This document shows, piece by piece, positions 1 through 8,879 of a stretch of DNA of 64,000 nt (positions within the stretch are counted from its first letter, which is position 1; the number at the start of each line of letters is the position of its first letter). Origin of the DNA: Hippopus hippopus (taxonomy: Eukaryota; Mollusca; Bivalvia; Cardiida; Cardiidae); the NCBI GenBank assembly GCA_946811185.2, contig OX328098.1, positions 45,075,650-45,139,649 of the forward strand, in the 5' to 3' direction. The notes beneath the pieces are model-generated. The model did not search any database. It saw only the letters and a program-made list of their open reading frames with translations, and had not been told where the DNA came from. The position numbers and the translations under genes are program-made.

Positions 1-633
1 ATTTTTAATTTCATAATTCTTTATACTTTGAATAGCTTTTTGTGCTTGTGATGCTAGTTTAATTTTGGCAGATGTCCAGGATAACATTGGTGTAAATAGT
101 AAGCCCATGTATTTATAAAGCGATGTTGCCTGTATCTGTTTGTTATTGTAAAACCATTTTTCGTAGTTACGTTAATACCCGCCTTTCCTAAAGACACTGA
201 TTTCAGTTTTTCCCAAGTTAAGTTCCATTCCAGTATTTGAGCAGAAGGTTTCTATTACATTCGTTTGTTTTTGTAGCCTATTAGCTGTATCTGCACAGCA
301 TGCCACATCATCTGCAAACATTAAGCTTAATATTTCCGGAATTTTGTTATTTATAAATATTCCCTGGCCACGTTTTTCACGCAGTAGTTCATTTAAGTCA
401 TTTATAAAAAGAGAAAAAAATTATTGAGCTACTTACATCTCCCTGTTTTGTTCCAATATTGCAGTTGAAAAAGTCTCTCATGCCATTTTCTGTCTTTACT
501 GTTGAGATATGAGTTTTAAAAAGCGATTTAATTTGCCTCCTATGCCTTTCTTGCTCATAGATTGAAATAGCTTTTCATGTTTTATTTTATCAAATGCTTT
601 ACGAAAATCAATGTATATACAATATAATCTTAC
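1..633 (-). pseudogene. Non-LTR retrotransposon reverse transcriptase, partial and broken
   Basis: Read on the minus strand, this segment encodes conserved reverse transcriptase blocks in order: a YIDFRKAFD block near 630-600, a GTKQGDVSS-like block near 460-430, LFINDLNE near 410-380, and the catalytic FADD box near 320-305 followed by NLGKTEISVF near 215-190. This is the palm domain of a LINE-type element, which copies its RNA into DNA at the target site. The frame is interrupted (a stop near 510 and a shift near 430), and the 3' part runs off the left edge of the window. The 5' half is missing at about 633. Clade (CR1, jockey or RTE) cannot be assigned from this fragment. Confidence 0.85.
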
Positions 634-673
634 CCCCCGATTTTGATAAATATTTCTGAACAATAGATTGAGT

Positions 674-1088
674 GGCGGCCATTTTGTGAGTTTTCAGGAA
701 TGTAAATTACTCGAGCAACAGATGAAATGAACTGATTTTTCTTACGTTCAGCGCACAGGTGCCTGACATGTCTGGTATCATACAACCCCTCTATATAGAT
801 AATTTATTATATCTATATAGAGGGGTTGTATGATACCAGACATGTCAGGCACCTGTGGTTCAGCGTTTAAATTGAAATTTTTTGAGTTTGAAACGAATGA
901 TTATTGAATACGCAAGCAACAGGTATGTTTAAATCCTAGTTTTGTGCTCTATTTGCGAAATTATAAGATTTCAAACTTGCGCGCAAAATCTGTGTGGAGC
1001 TTTCAACTGTTTTTGTCTTGATCGTCTCTGTACCCAGAGGCGACCAGTCAAAAAGTAACATCGCCTTTGGGGACAGTTATCTGTACTA
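674..1088 (+). repeat. Dispersed repeat, copy 1 (second copy at 44739-44986)
   Basis: The stretch from GGCGGCCATTTTGTG to GGGGACAGTTATCTGTACTA is clearly homologous to 44739-44986. This copy is longer because it carries a palindromic insertion at 754-857 and about 50 extra bases near 975-1050. No coding potential was seen. Confidence 0.75.
754..857. mobile_element. Perfect 104-bp palindromic MITE with 8-bp target duplication
   Basis: The 48-bp arms (754-801 and 810-857) match perfectly and are separated by an 8-base spacer. The element begins CACAGGTGCC and ends GGCACCTGTG. It is bracketed by GTTCAGCG at 746-753 and 858-865. The homologous repeat at 44.8 kb has a single uninterrupted GTTCAGTG at the same point, which serves as the empty site. 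An 8-bp duplication fits hAT-like or P-like transposases; the superfamily is inferred. Confidence 0.85.
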
Positions 1089-1281
1089 GCTACCGCTCTA
1101 TTGTCTTACACGAAAACGGGTTGTGAAACAACTGATTTCGTTTCTTGTCACATTGAAAAAAGATGTTACGTCTTGAATTTGGTGATTTAATTCGAAACGT
1201 GAGTAGTATAGGCGTCTCTTTACTTGTAAACAAAGATGACGTAATCGGTGGTAATCTTGACCTACTTTCGGTCATGGTGTG

Positions 1282-3190
1282 ACTATATTTAGTAACTCAT
1301 TTGCATATAAGGAATTGTTGGTGTGTCATGGGTATTCGCGGCGGATATGGTGAGTCCGCCATTTTGGATGAGGATCGGCCATATTGGATAAGCCATGGTG
1401 GATTAGGATCAGTATACAGAGCTGACGTGTATACCTCGTACTGGTAAGTACTCGCGGGCATTGAGGGTCAGGCCCTTTCTTTACCAGACGATAAATAAGT
1501 AAATAATTCACTGCAAAGTGGTCAAAGTGTGAATAGGGATCGGCCATGTTGGATCAATATACAGAATTGACGTGTATATTTCTTTGAGGGTCAGGCCCTT
1601 TCCTTACAAGACAATAAATTAATAAATAAATGTACCTCTCTCCGATGTGCATTCCTCAAGGTCCAACTCTCAAATGAGACATTTAGTCCAGAACAGAGTC
1701 TAAAGTAGAATGATGCGCATGCGCGAAGCTATATTTAGATATGTGATCATCAACTATATTTAGAGTCATTACATCAGCTATAATAGGGAAGATCCGAACA
1801 ATGGTCTTTTGTTAATGACACCATACTGTCTGGTTTTGTTTATTTGGTGACGGAAGCACGAACAATGGTCTATTCAACTGTCAAAGTTAATCCCCTAACA
1901 AAGGCCCAAAAAGACAGAACATTGGTCTTCTGTTAATGTCACCATACTGTCTGGTTTTGTTTATTTGGTGACGGAAGCACGAACAATGGTCTATTCAACT
2001 GTCAAAGTTAATCCCTTTTCAAGTCATTAACGTGTCTGGCTTCTGTTGACATAGGACCGGAAGATCAGACAATAGCTTATTCAACAAAAGGACCTCGAAC
2101 TTATACCCCTAAAACGGATTGAAATTCAGCCAATCAGAATCGGGGATTTTCGACCAATCAGGGAGTTGATTCATTCCAAAATAGGGTCCAGACGTAAGTA
2201 TGGGATCATTCTTCAAGATGAAGTTTACCTTATCATATCACACATTGGAGAAGCATTTGTATCATCCATAATATTTTCAGCATGCGTCTGTATTTATTAA
2301 TAAACAGATTATGATGTCAAGTGTCAAATGTTGCATCCAGAACCCTACAGGAAATAAGATCGAAAAAGGAAGACATTATTTTGAAAAACAATTTAATAAG
2401 ATGATAGGATGGACGGGATATGGTGCTGATTGCTTGTAAACAAACGGGCGCCATCTTGGATGACCTAGTTACTATTTTTAGTAACTCATTTGCATATAAG
2501 GATGTTTAGACCAGCGGCCATCTCGTATGACCTATTTTTTTTTTTTTTGGAAGAATTTGACGTGCTTTTTGGACAGCCATTTTGGATAACCTAATTTTTA
2601 TTTTAGACCAGTAGCCATTTTGGATGACCTATTTTCTTTTTTAAACGACCATTTATTTAAATGTGCTTTTTGGCACAAAATTGATTTTTCTTTTGGGTAT
2701 AAATCTGGAGAGAAATAGCTTTAAAAATGAGTCGTATAAGCAAGTACCCTAACAGTATACAGAGCTGACTTGTATACTCTATCTAGTAATGATCGCGGGC
2801 ATTGAGGGTCAGGCCCTTTTACGAGACGGAGATTTTCCCACTTAGACTCATCTTTAACGCCACACCAAGTCAAAGAGCCGATTCCTAACCTTACTACGAC
2901 CCTCGGTCAAGTCTATAAGGTTAAGTCGGTCTAACGACACATCCATGCTCTTTGAAGTTTCTCACAAAGAATTACAAAAATTCGGTAGAAAAAAAAAAAC
3001 GGTACCTTCGATGTTGTTTCTTCAACGTCCTGAACTCAAATGACAAAAGAGTATTTCCGATATGACTCGCACGCATGCATCAATCCACATACGTGTCTGA
3101 ACACGTTTTATAAGCTATTGTTAATGTCGACACACTGTCTGATTTTTGTTTATTTAGGGACGGAAGTACGGACAATGGCCTATTGAGATT
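1282..3190. repeat. Repeat-rich leader of the Polinton-like region
   Basis: No gene is visible. Several motifs recur: TTAGTAACTCATTTGCATAT at 1290 and 2478; ACAGAGCTGACGTGTATAC with GAGGGTCAGGCCCTT at 1418, 1560 (variant) and 2757; and a unit of about 85 bp present at 1811 and again 121 bp later at 1932, with a diverged third copy near 3119. CCAATCAG boxes occur near 2131 and 2155. The same vocabulary returns between 5.1 and 6.2 kb, so this is probably noncoding DNA of the same element. Confidence 0.5.
1726..1783. repeat. Inverted repeat, left arm (partner 5146-5202)
   Basis: About 50 bp here, containing ATCATCAACTATATTTAGAG, is the reverse complement of the block at 5146-5202. The 3.4 kb between the arms holds no recognisable gene. 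It may be a terminal or internal inverted repeat of the Polinton-like element. Confidence 0.6.
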
Positions 3191-3340
3191 CACTTTCAGT
3201 ATCTACTTTACATGGTAGGGTAAAGCTATAGACCGAATGCAGGTGATTATAACATGAAATATAATTTTCATTTCAACTGGTCAATTAGTAACATTGTGGG
3301 AAAAAAGAGAAATTACTAGCAGACAACATGCTTTCCTTAT

Positions 3341-3580
3341 GTGGTAAAAGGATTAAAAAAGCCAGTGGAGCGATACAGGGCCGCTGTGAACCTCTTGTTT
3401 CTTACTCTGCAAACATTTAAATGACAGAATTACAATCTATAAATTTCCAGGGTCATTAAATCTTTGACTTATGTGGTAAAAGGATTAAAAAAGCCAGTGG
3501 AGCGATACAGGGCCATCATGACCCTCTTGTTTCTTGTTCTGCATACATTTAAATGACAAAATCACAACCTATAACTTTTA
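3341..3580 (+). repeat. Two direct copies of an AGCTCACC-element tail
   Basis: Two blocks (3341-3465 and 3471-3580) each read GTGGTAAAAGGATTAAAAAA, then GAGCGATACAGGGCC, then CTCTTGTTTCTT. The GAGCGA...AGGGCCATCATGACCCTCTTG part is the same 3' end seen at 24370-24407 and 40010-40047. Confidence 0.65.
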
Positions 3581-4337
3581 TGGAAATAATTAGATAATAA
3601 AAATATTTACCAAATCTATAACTTCCAAATCCAACCTGCAAAAAGGCATTTAATTCCCCAATACACACTTCAATAAAGAAATATAGTGCGCTAATTCCGG
3701 TAAATATGGTCTTGAAATCCATTTTGAGAAAAAATTTAAAATAGATCTATTCTTGTCAGTAGCTAAAGCAAGAATGAACAAGTTTTATCAAGTGCTTACA
3801 TGAAAAGGAGTCTTTCAGGGCTGTTGCGCCCTATGCGTCAATATTGGTGGACTTGGATTAGGCTTAATTTCATTTTGAAAAGAACGTGGGACAATGTTTT
3901 TACAAGATCTTTAAAATATCGGAAAAATTCCCCTAAATTGCTGCAACTTATAGCTCGATGGTAGGTAGTATTTTGAGGGATCTACCGAAGTTTTAGTTCT
4001 CGTTTCTTTCGACGATTCCATCTCAGAAGTTGTCTGGGCCCAGTCTGGGTTCATCATCTGGGGATACACTGTATTCAGGCTACTTTTCTTAAATATTAAA
4101 GGCCTTTGAAAACCAAATAAAACTGTTAAACCACGCAACCGTTTTTAGCTTCTAGGACAACTGTTTACACTGCCACTTTTTTTTTTATAAACCATCTCAA
4201 ACGTTAGAACAGATCCTCAGCTATCATTTGAACCTTAGGTTCACGGTTCGATTTTTAACCAGTGTGGAACTAGATCATTAGAGCAGATTTAAACCCTCAA
4301 AATTCAATATACTCCGATTCAAATAAAACTGGTACCG

Positions 4338-4880
4338 TTGGAAAGGTCTGATCACGCTGATTCAGAAAATATATACATATAGGGGTCTAACTCTATTAGT
4401 TCTCGAGATACATCGGTTTAAAGTTTGTCGTATATGATTCGAGTGATCTCCCCCTTATTATCTGCCCCTTAAAGGAATCCAAAATCTTTAAATTGCTCTA
4501 GCTCCCTTAGTGTTTGACCGATTTCGACAATCTTGGTGTCTAAATAGCCTCATTCTTGCTCGTCTATGCAATGGTGAGCGTTTCAGACACCTCGATCCAA
4601 GATGGCGGCCGGAAATGACGTCATTGTCCCTATAAAATACTCTATCTCATTTAGTTCAAGTCTGATCGGTACCCCATGAGTATCATGGAAAAGGTCTGAT
4701 CACGCTGATTCAGAAAATATATACATATAGGGGTCTAGCTCTATTAGTTCTCGAGATATATCGGTTTAAAGTTTGTCGTATATGATTCGAGTGATCTCCC
4801 CCTTATTATCTGCCCCTTAAAGGAATCCAAAATCTTAAATTGCTCTAGCTCCCTTATGTCTGGTCAGATTTTGATCATTT
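4338..4880 (+). repeat. 190-bp direct duplication, period about 349 bp
   Basis: A block beginning GGAAAGGTCTGATCACGCTG is present at 4338-4530 and again at 4687-4880 with few differences. A shorter motif (GCTCTAGCTCCCTTA, then a GACCGATTT-like stretch) recurs within it and near 4960. No coding frame is supported. Confidence 0.75.
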
Positions 4881-5145
4881 TTGTACCGTTGGAAAGGTCT
4901 CACCGAGACCTACACGATGACATCAACCTACCGGAACGAAACTCACTCATGCGTAAAATGCTTCTAACTCCCTTATGCCTTGACCGATTTGAATGAATTT
5001 AGACTCGTTAGAAAGGTCTAGAACGCTTTCCACTACCCATTGAACCACAATGACTTATACATAGTGAAAGATATTACTCTTAAGGTTTTCCTACATCTAA
5101 ATATAGGTATGACATAATTCTTCTAAATAAAGCGGACCAATAAGA

Positions 5146-5202
5146 ATAGAGATCAGTGATGTAATGACTCTAAATATAGTTGATGATCTAAATATAGCGG
5201 AC
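5146..5202. repeat. Inverted repeat, right arm (partner 1726-1783)
   Basis: Reverse complement of 1726-1783. It ends in TAAATATAGCGGACCAATCA, a motif that recurs at 5821 and, in variant form, at 5851. The arm runs directly into the promoter of the PC4-like gene. Confidence 0.6.
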
Positions 5203-5265
5203 CAATCAAATGAGAGACCAAGGAAATGAACATAGATCAGAATGAGACCTCCGTGTGTATAAATA
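5189..5265 (+). promoter_or_regulatory. CCAAT and TATA promoter of the PC4-like gene
   Basis: CCAAT lies at 5202-5206 and TATAAATA at 5258-5265, which would place transcription initiation near 5290. The spacing is that of an ordinary RNA polymerase II core promoter. Confidence 0.5.
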
Positions 5266-5337
5266 AGACAAACAGCCCTTATTCTTCATTCTGATTTCAG
5301 AATTACAACTGACAGCATATCTATTTTCAGAGGAAAC

Positions 5338-5802
5338 TTGGGTAATGGACGTGTAGTAGAGGTGACAGAATGGAAGGGGGTGAGGCGAGTGGACTTAAGA
5401 GAATGGCAAGACGAAAAACCCACCAAGAAAGGTATCAGTTTAACCCTGATGCGTTGGAAAAACTGGGTCGACACTATAGAATACGTGGATCAGGCATTGA
5501 CAGATAAAACGGACTACAACTGTCACTTGGGAGGCAATGTATATTGTACAATAACTGAAGGCAGCAAATGTGTGGACATGAGACAATGTTGGAAACCGAA
5601 AGAAAAAGTAGTACCCACAAAAAAGGGGTTGTGTTTACGACCACTAGAATATCAACGCCTCAAAGACCTGATACCTGAGATTGGAAAGACCCTACCCGAA
5701 CTAGACGCAGTGGTCCCGTGTTACTTACAGTCGGACCATATGAACCAGATAGGGATGCTACAGTGCCCGGAATGTAACCCCAATGACTGTACAAACTGGT
5801 AA
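5338..5802 (+). CDS. Tandem PC4-like single-strand DNA-binding protein (Polinton-associated)
   Basis: The frame is open from 5263 and encodes 155 codons from 5338. Two PC4/Sub1-type units can be seen: residues 9-54 (VDLREW, then KPTKKGISLTL and an amphipathic helix) and residues 68-118, with a second PTKKGLCL motif. PC4 folds bind single-stranded DNA as dimers; a covalent tandem would give a ready-made pair. A CPEC...C cluster ends the protein. No in-frame ATG precedes the first domain (5338 is TTG), so either an upstream exon supplies the start (acceptor-like TTTTCAG at 5324-5330) or the start has been lost. An AATAAA follows at 6026. The family call is good; the role in element replication is inferred. 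Confidence 0.65.
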   Translation: MGNGRVVEVTEWKGVRRVDLREWQDEKPTKKGISLTLMRWKNWVDTIEYVDQALTDKTDYNCHLGGNVYCTITEGSKCVDMRQCWKPKEKVVPTKKGLCLRPLEYQRLKDLIPEIGKTLPELDAVVPCYLQSDHMNQIGMLQCPECNPNDCTNW

Positions 5803-5809
5803 CCAATCA

Positions 5810-5875
5810 GAGACTGTTACTAAATATAGCGGACCAATCAGAAACTGTTACTAAATATAGCGTACAAATCGGAAA
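5810..5875 (+). repeat. Direct repeats of TAAATATAGCGGACCAATCA
   Basis: Units at 5821-5840 and 5851-5872 (variant) are joined by GAAACTGTTAC. The same motif lies upstream of the PC4-like gene at 5189, so these may be shared promoter or replication signals. Confidence 0.5.
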
Positions 5876-6025
5876 TCAGACTCTTATCTAAAAGGCAAGA
5901 AAAGCACACCAAAAAACAGACTCAAATTTATTTGTATATATTTGTGAAGTTGATCATGTATGACATGAATGTACTGTATATACTAATGTATGTATGTCAT
6001 GTGATTCTATTGAATTGTATGATGA

Positions 6026-6031
6026 AATAAA
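6026..6031 (+). terminator. Polyadenylation signal AATAAA of the PC4-like gene
   Basis: AATAAA lies 224 bp after the PC4-like stop codon. It is followed by a short GT-rich stretch (TTTGTGGTTTG at 6053). Confidence 0.5.
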
Positions 6032-6101
6032 ATATGAACTGTACTCGATGCTTTGTGGTTTGACCCATTGCCCTCAGTCTGGGTTCTAATGATATAAGAC
6101 C

Positions 6102-6215
6102 GGATATCAGGACAATACCCCTTTCAACTCCTCAAGGTAATCCCTTATCAAGTCGTCAGAGTGTCTGACTTAAGCAGGATATCAGAACAATACCCCTTTC
6201 AACTCTCCAGAGGTA
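6102..6215 (+). repeat. Short tandem duplication before the BIR gene
   Basis: GGATATCAGGACAATACCCC at 6102 recurs as GGATATCAGAACAATACCCC at 6177, each followed by TTTCAACTC. It resembles the 1.8-2.1 kb leader repeats. Confidence 0.6.
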
Positions 6216-6745
6216 ACAGACGGGACAGAAGACAACGGAGAATTTCTAAAAATAACAACCAATCAGCGACAGGCACTTTATATAAATTGGGCTCTGCTTT
6301 CTTCCAGTTGTCAGTTCTGAAAAGTACTTTGAACTATGAACATGAATATGAAGATAGATTAAGAACATTTCAAGACTGGTCAAAGCAGATAACTCCAGAT
6401 CGCGTTTCCTTATCAAAAGCCGGCTTTTATTACACTGGAAGTAGCGAAAAGGTTACTTGCTTCGCTTGTTCAGTCAACGTTATGTCTTGGGAATCGATGG
6501 ACGACCCTTGGGTAGAACACGAAAAATGGTCTCCAACGTGTATTTACTTAAAAATGACGGGCTATAAAAGCAAAAACAAGAACTTGGTGCAACCTGTAGG
6601 TGACTTTAGATTTGAGACAGCGAGCAAGAACAATCAGACAGCGTCAGGATTCACCCCTTCATTTGGACAAAACGGTGGAAATATCCCATCCTTTGGATTT
6701 GGGTCAAATAGTAACACTGGAGCCAATTTATTTGTGAGACGATAG
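6161..6745 (+). CDS. BIR-domain (inhibitor-of-apoptosis type) protein, start uncertain
   Basis: Residues about 62-131 form one baculoviral IAP repeat: EDRLRTFQDW, then KAGFYYTG, then the zinc ligands C100, C103, H120 and C127 with the expected W and DDPW context. BIR domains bind caspases or IAP-binding motifs and restrain cell death. No RING finger follows; the C-terminal 60 residues are Gly/Asn/Phe-rich and look disordered. The frame opens at a GTG (6161) and no ATG precedes the domain in frame; an ATG at 6338 is in another frame. The true start may be lost, shifted or spliced. Transcription probably starts near 6310, so the first 50 codons may be untranslated. Its position between the PC4-like and integrase genes suggests cargo of the mobile element. 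Confidence 0.7.
   Translation: MSDLSRISEQYPFQLSRGNRRDRRQRRISKNNNQSATGTLYKLGSAFFQLSVLKSTLNYEHEYEDRLRTFQDWSKQITPDRVSLSKAGFYYTGSSEKVTCFACSVNVMSWESMDDPWVEHEKWSPTCIYLKMTGYKSKNKNLVQPVGDFRFETASKNNQTASGFTPSFGQNGGNIPSFGFGSNSNTGANLFVRR
6257..6287 (+). promoter_or_regulatory. CCAAT and TATA promoter of the BIR gene
   Basis: ACCAATCAG at 6258-6266 is followed by TATATAAAT at 6279-6287. Initiation would then fall near 6310, just ahead of the BIR-coding frame. Confidence 0.45.
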
Positions 6746-6747
6746 AC

Positions 6748-6915
6748 ATGTTCGGACTTGTTTTTGTGGCGGTGATGTTGATAAATGACTTTGAGTGGTG
6801 GTGGAGATGTAGGCAATTGAGACGAGAAGCCAGAGAGGGTGCTGAGAGACTTATTGATATTTTAAATTTGTATTTAGAGGAAAATAGACGTCCTTTATAT
6901 TCTGTTGTATTATAG
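6748..6915 (+). CDS. Small 55-residue protein with hydrophobic N-terminus
   Basis: This ATG-initiated frame starts two bases after the BIR stop codon. Residues 1-12 are hydrophobic (MFGLVFVAVMLI), followed by three tryptophans, a basic stretch and an acidic helix (REAREGAERLIDILNLYLEE). The charge pattern and compact position between two element genes favour a real gene over chance. No family is recognised. AATAAA at 6954 could serve it. Confidence 0.4.
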   Translation: MFGLVFVAVMLINDFEWWWRCRQLRREAREGAERLIDILNLYLEENRRPLYSVVL

Positions 6916-6953
6916 TTATTTTGTTGTAAGAATGCATTATGCTTGTATAAATT

Positions 6954-6959
6954 AATAAA
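6954..6959 (+). terminator. AATAAA overlapping the integrase leader
   Basis: AATAAA lies 39 bp after the small ORF and 3 bp before the integrase ATG. That is a very tight arrangement for a eukaryotic-type genome but normal for compact virus-like elements. Confidence 0.4.
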
Positions 6960-6961
6960 AG

Positions 6962-7594
6962 ATGTCAGACTGGAACACCTATTTGTCCACTCTTTATTTC
7001 GACCCAAAGTCCCCTGCTAGTCATTTAGGTCCAGAGAAATTATATCAGTATGTAAAGGCCCAAGGAAAAAACACCATTGGTAGACACAGAATAGGAAAAT
7101 GGTTACAAGATCAAGAGTCCTATTCCTTAACGAGAGGGGCCAGACGCCGGTTTAAACGGTCCAGAGTTATTGTGAACGGTGTAGACAGTCAACGGGATAT
7201 AGACATGATGGATATGATGGACTTGTCCAAATATAATGAAGGGTTCAAGTATGTCATTGTTTGCATAGATATTTTTTCTCGGTTTGCACATGCCCAACTG
7301 ATGCCAAGTAAAAAGGGGATACATGTCACGTACGCTCTGACACATATATTGTCGGGGGAGAGGAAACCCAACACTGTACGCACTGACAGAGTCATGGAGT
7401 TTCGAAGTAAGAAAGTCAATAAATATTTACGCGGTCAAAACATTCACCACCTTTACGCCCTGAACACAGAAACCAAAGCAAACTTTGCAGAAAGATTTAT
7501 AAAGACATTAGAGCATAAACTATTTAGATACATGCTTAAAAACAGAACTCGGCACGGTCACTGGAAGACAAGGTACATATTCAACATGCATTGA
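6962..7594 (+). pseudogene. Polinton/Maverick-type retroviral-like integrase, C-terminally truncated
   Basis: A real ATG opens a 210-codon frame. The N-terminal 70 residues are basic. The rve-type catalytic core follows: first Asp D81 in the IDMMDMMDLSKYN block, then YVIVCIDIFSRFA, second Asp D142 in TDRVMEF, and the Glu E177 in ANFAERF, with 34 residues between the last two. Such integrases insert Polinton DNA into the host chromosome. The TDxGxEF glycine is replaced by valine (V144), which may damage activity. The frame ends soon after the core; the C-terminal domain is missing because the sequence passes directly into DNA polymerase code near 7573. Confidence 0.85.
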
Positions 7595-8851
7595 ATGAAG
7601 GGTAAAAGACCATCCCTGGAACTCGATACAAGTTTGTTGTGTACTGCGCAGAAACACACACGGCGTACGAGTACCACGGCTGCGTGTTTCATGGCTGCCC
7701 TGTGTGTTTCTCAGATAATAGAGAAGAAAAGAGTCACCCCATAACCCACCAGTCACTGGATGGATTGTATGCCCTGACTATGAAAAAGAAAGCTTATTTA
7801 GAACAATTAGGCATGAAATACGTGTGGATTTGAGACCATGAATTTCAAAAAGAACGACATCAAGATTCAGAATTGAGAACCTTCATCAAACAGTTAGACA
7901 TGACAGAGAGATTGGACCCTAGAGAGAGCTTCTTCGGCGGGCGTACCAATGCGAGTCAACTCTATCGTAAAACGGAAGCACAGGAAAGGATCAAGTACGT
8001 GGATTTCACGAGCTTGTATTCTTGGGTGAATAAGTATTGTCGGTATCCCGCGGGTCACCCTAAAATCTTGACCAAAGATTTTGGGAATATAAAGGAGTAT
8101 TTTGGTATTGCTAATGTCAAGATATTACCCCAAAAGAGGACTGTATCACCCAGTCCTCCCGAACAGATCAAATGGCAAACTGAAATTCACTTTATGTAGG
8201 ACCTGCGCTGATACTGAGAATCCTGACCCCTGCACCTGTTTGGACGACGAGAGAGTTTTGACTGGTACGTGGTGCACCCCGGAGATACACACAGCTCTTA
8301 GACTAGGGTACCAACTTAAAAACATATACGAAATATACCACTGGGAGGAAACCACTGGACAGAGGCTCAATATGCGCCAGACAGAAATCTTTACGGATAG
8401 TCAGGTCAACCTATTCTTTCAATTATTCTCGGATCCCTTAAAACAACCTCTCAACTTTCACATATTAACGGATAACATGCTACAAATTGAATGGATATAC
8501 AAACAGGACTGCCTACCTGAAGACAACAACACAAACATATACTTGGCGACCTTTACCATGTGCTGGACCAGGCTCAAATNNNNNNNNNNNNNNNNNNNNN
8601 NNNNNNNNNNNNNNNNNNNNNNNNNNNNNNNNNNNNNNNNNNNNNNNNNNNNNNNNNNNNNNNNNNNNNNNNNNNNNNNNNNNNNNNNNNNNNNNNNNNN
8701 NNNNNNNNNNNNNNNNNNNNNNNNNNNNNNNNNNNNNNNNNNNNNNNNNNNNNNNNNNNNNNNNNNNNNNNNNNNNNNNGTGAATAACTATGCCTACAAT
8801 CGATTTTATTGCGTTGTTAGCGAAGAAACTGGGTTTCTACTAAATTACTCT
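7574..8851 (+). pseudogene. Protein-primed family B DNA polymerase (Polinton type), fragmented
   Basis: Polymerase-like blocks appear in order: YCAETHTAYEYHGCVFHGC near 7640-7700, LYALTMKKKAYL near 7770-7802, FFGGRTNA near 7930-7953, and the motif A-like YVDFTSLYSW near 7996-8028, where the usual SLYP proline is serine. In a second frame, TCADTENPDPCTC and the DCLPEDNNTNIYLATF block (8508-8556) follow. Visible damage: stops at 7603-7605 and 7831-7833, a frameshift between about 8110 and 8160, a 200-N gap at 8580-8779, and a short C-terminal remnant after it. The N-terminal exonuclease half is absent. Protein-primed polymerases replicate Polinton ends; this copy cannot do so. Confidence 0.8.
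8580..8779. other. Assembly gap, 200 N
   Basis: Exactly 200 undetermined bases inside the polymerase remnant. The true missing length is unknown, and the sequence on either side belongs to different parts of the polymerase. Confidence 1.
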
Positions 8852-8852
8852 T

Positions 8853-8858
8853 AATAAA
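8853..8858 (+). terminator. AATAAA after the polymerase remnant
   Basis: The signal directly overlaps the end of the polymerase-like frame; recognisable element sequence fades out within about 100 bp after it. Confidence 0.35.
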
Positions 8859-8879
8859 AGTGGGTGGGTGTGGTCAAGC

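Noticed and set aside
3911..4138. 75-codon minus-strand ORF in the Polinton leader
   Set aside because: No motif and no start context; surrounding sequence is repeat-rich noncoding.
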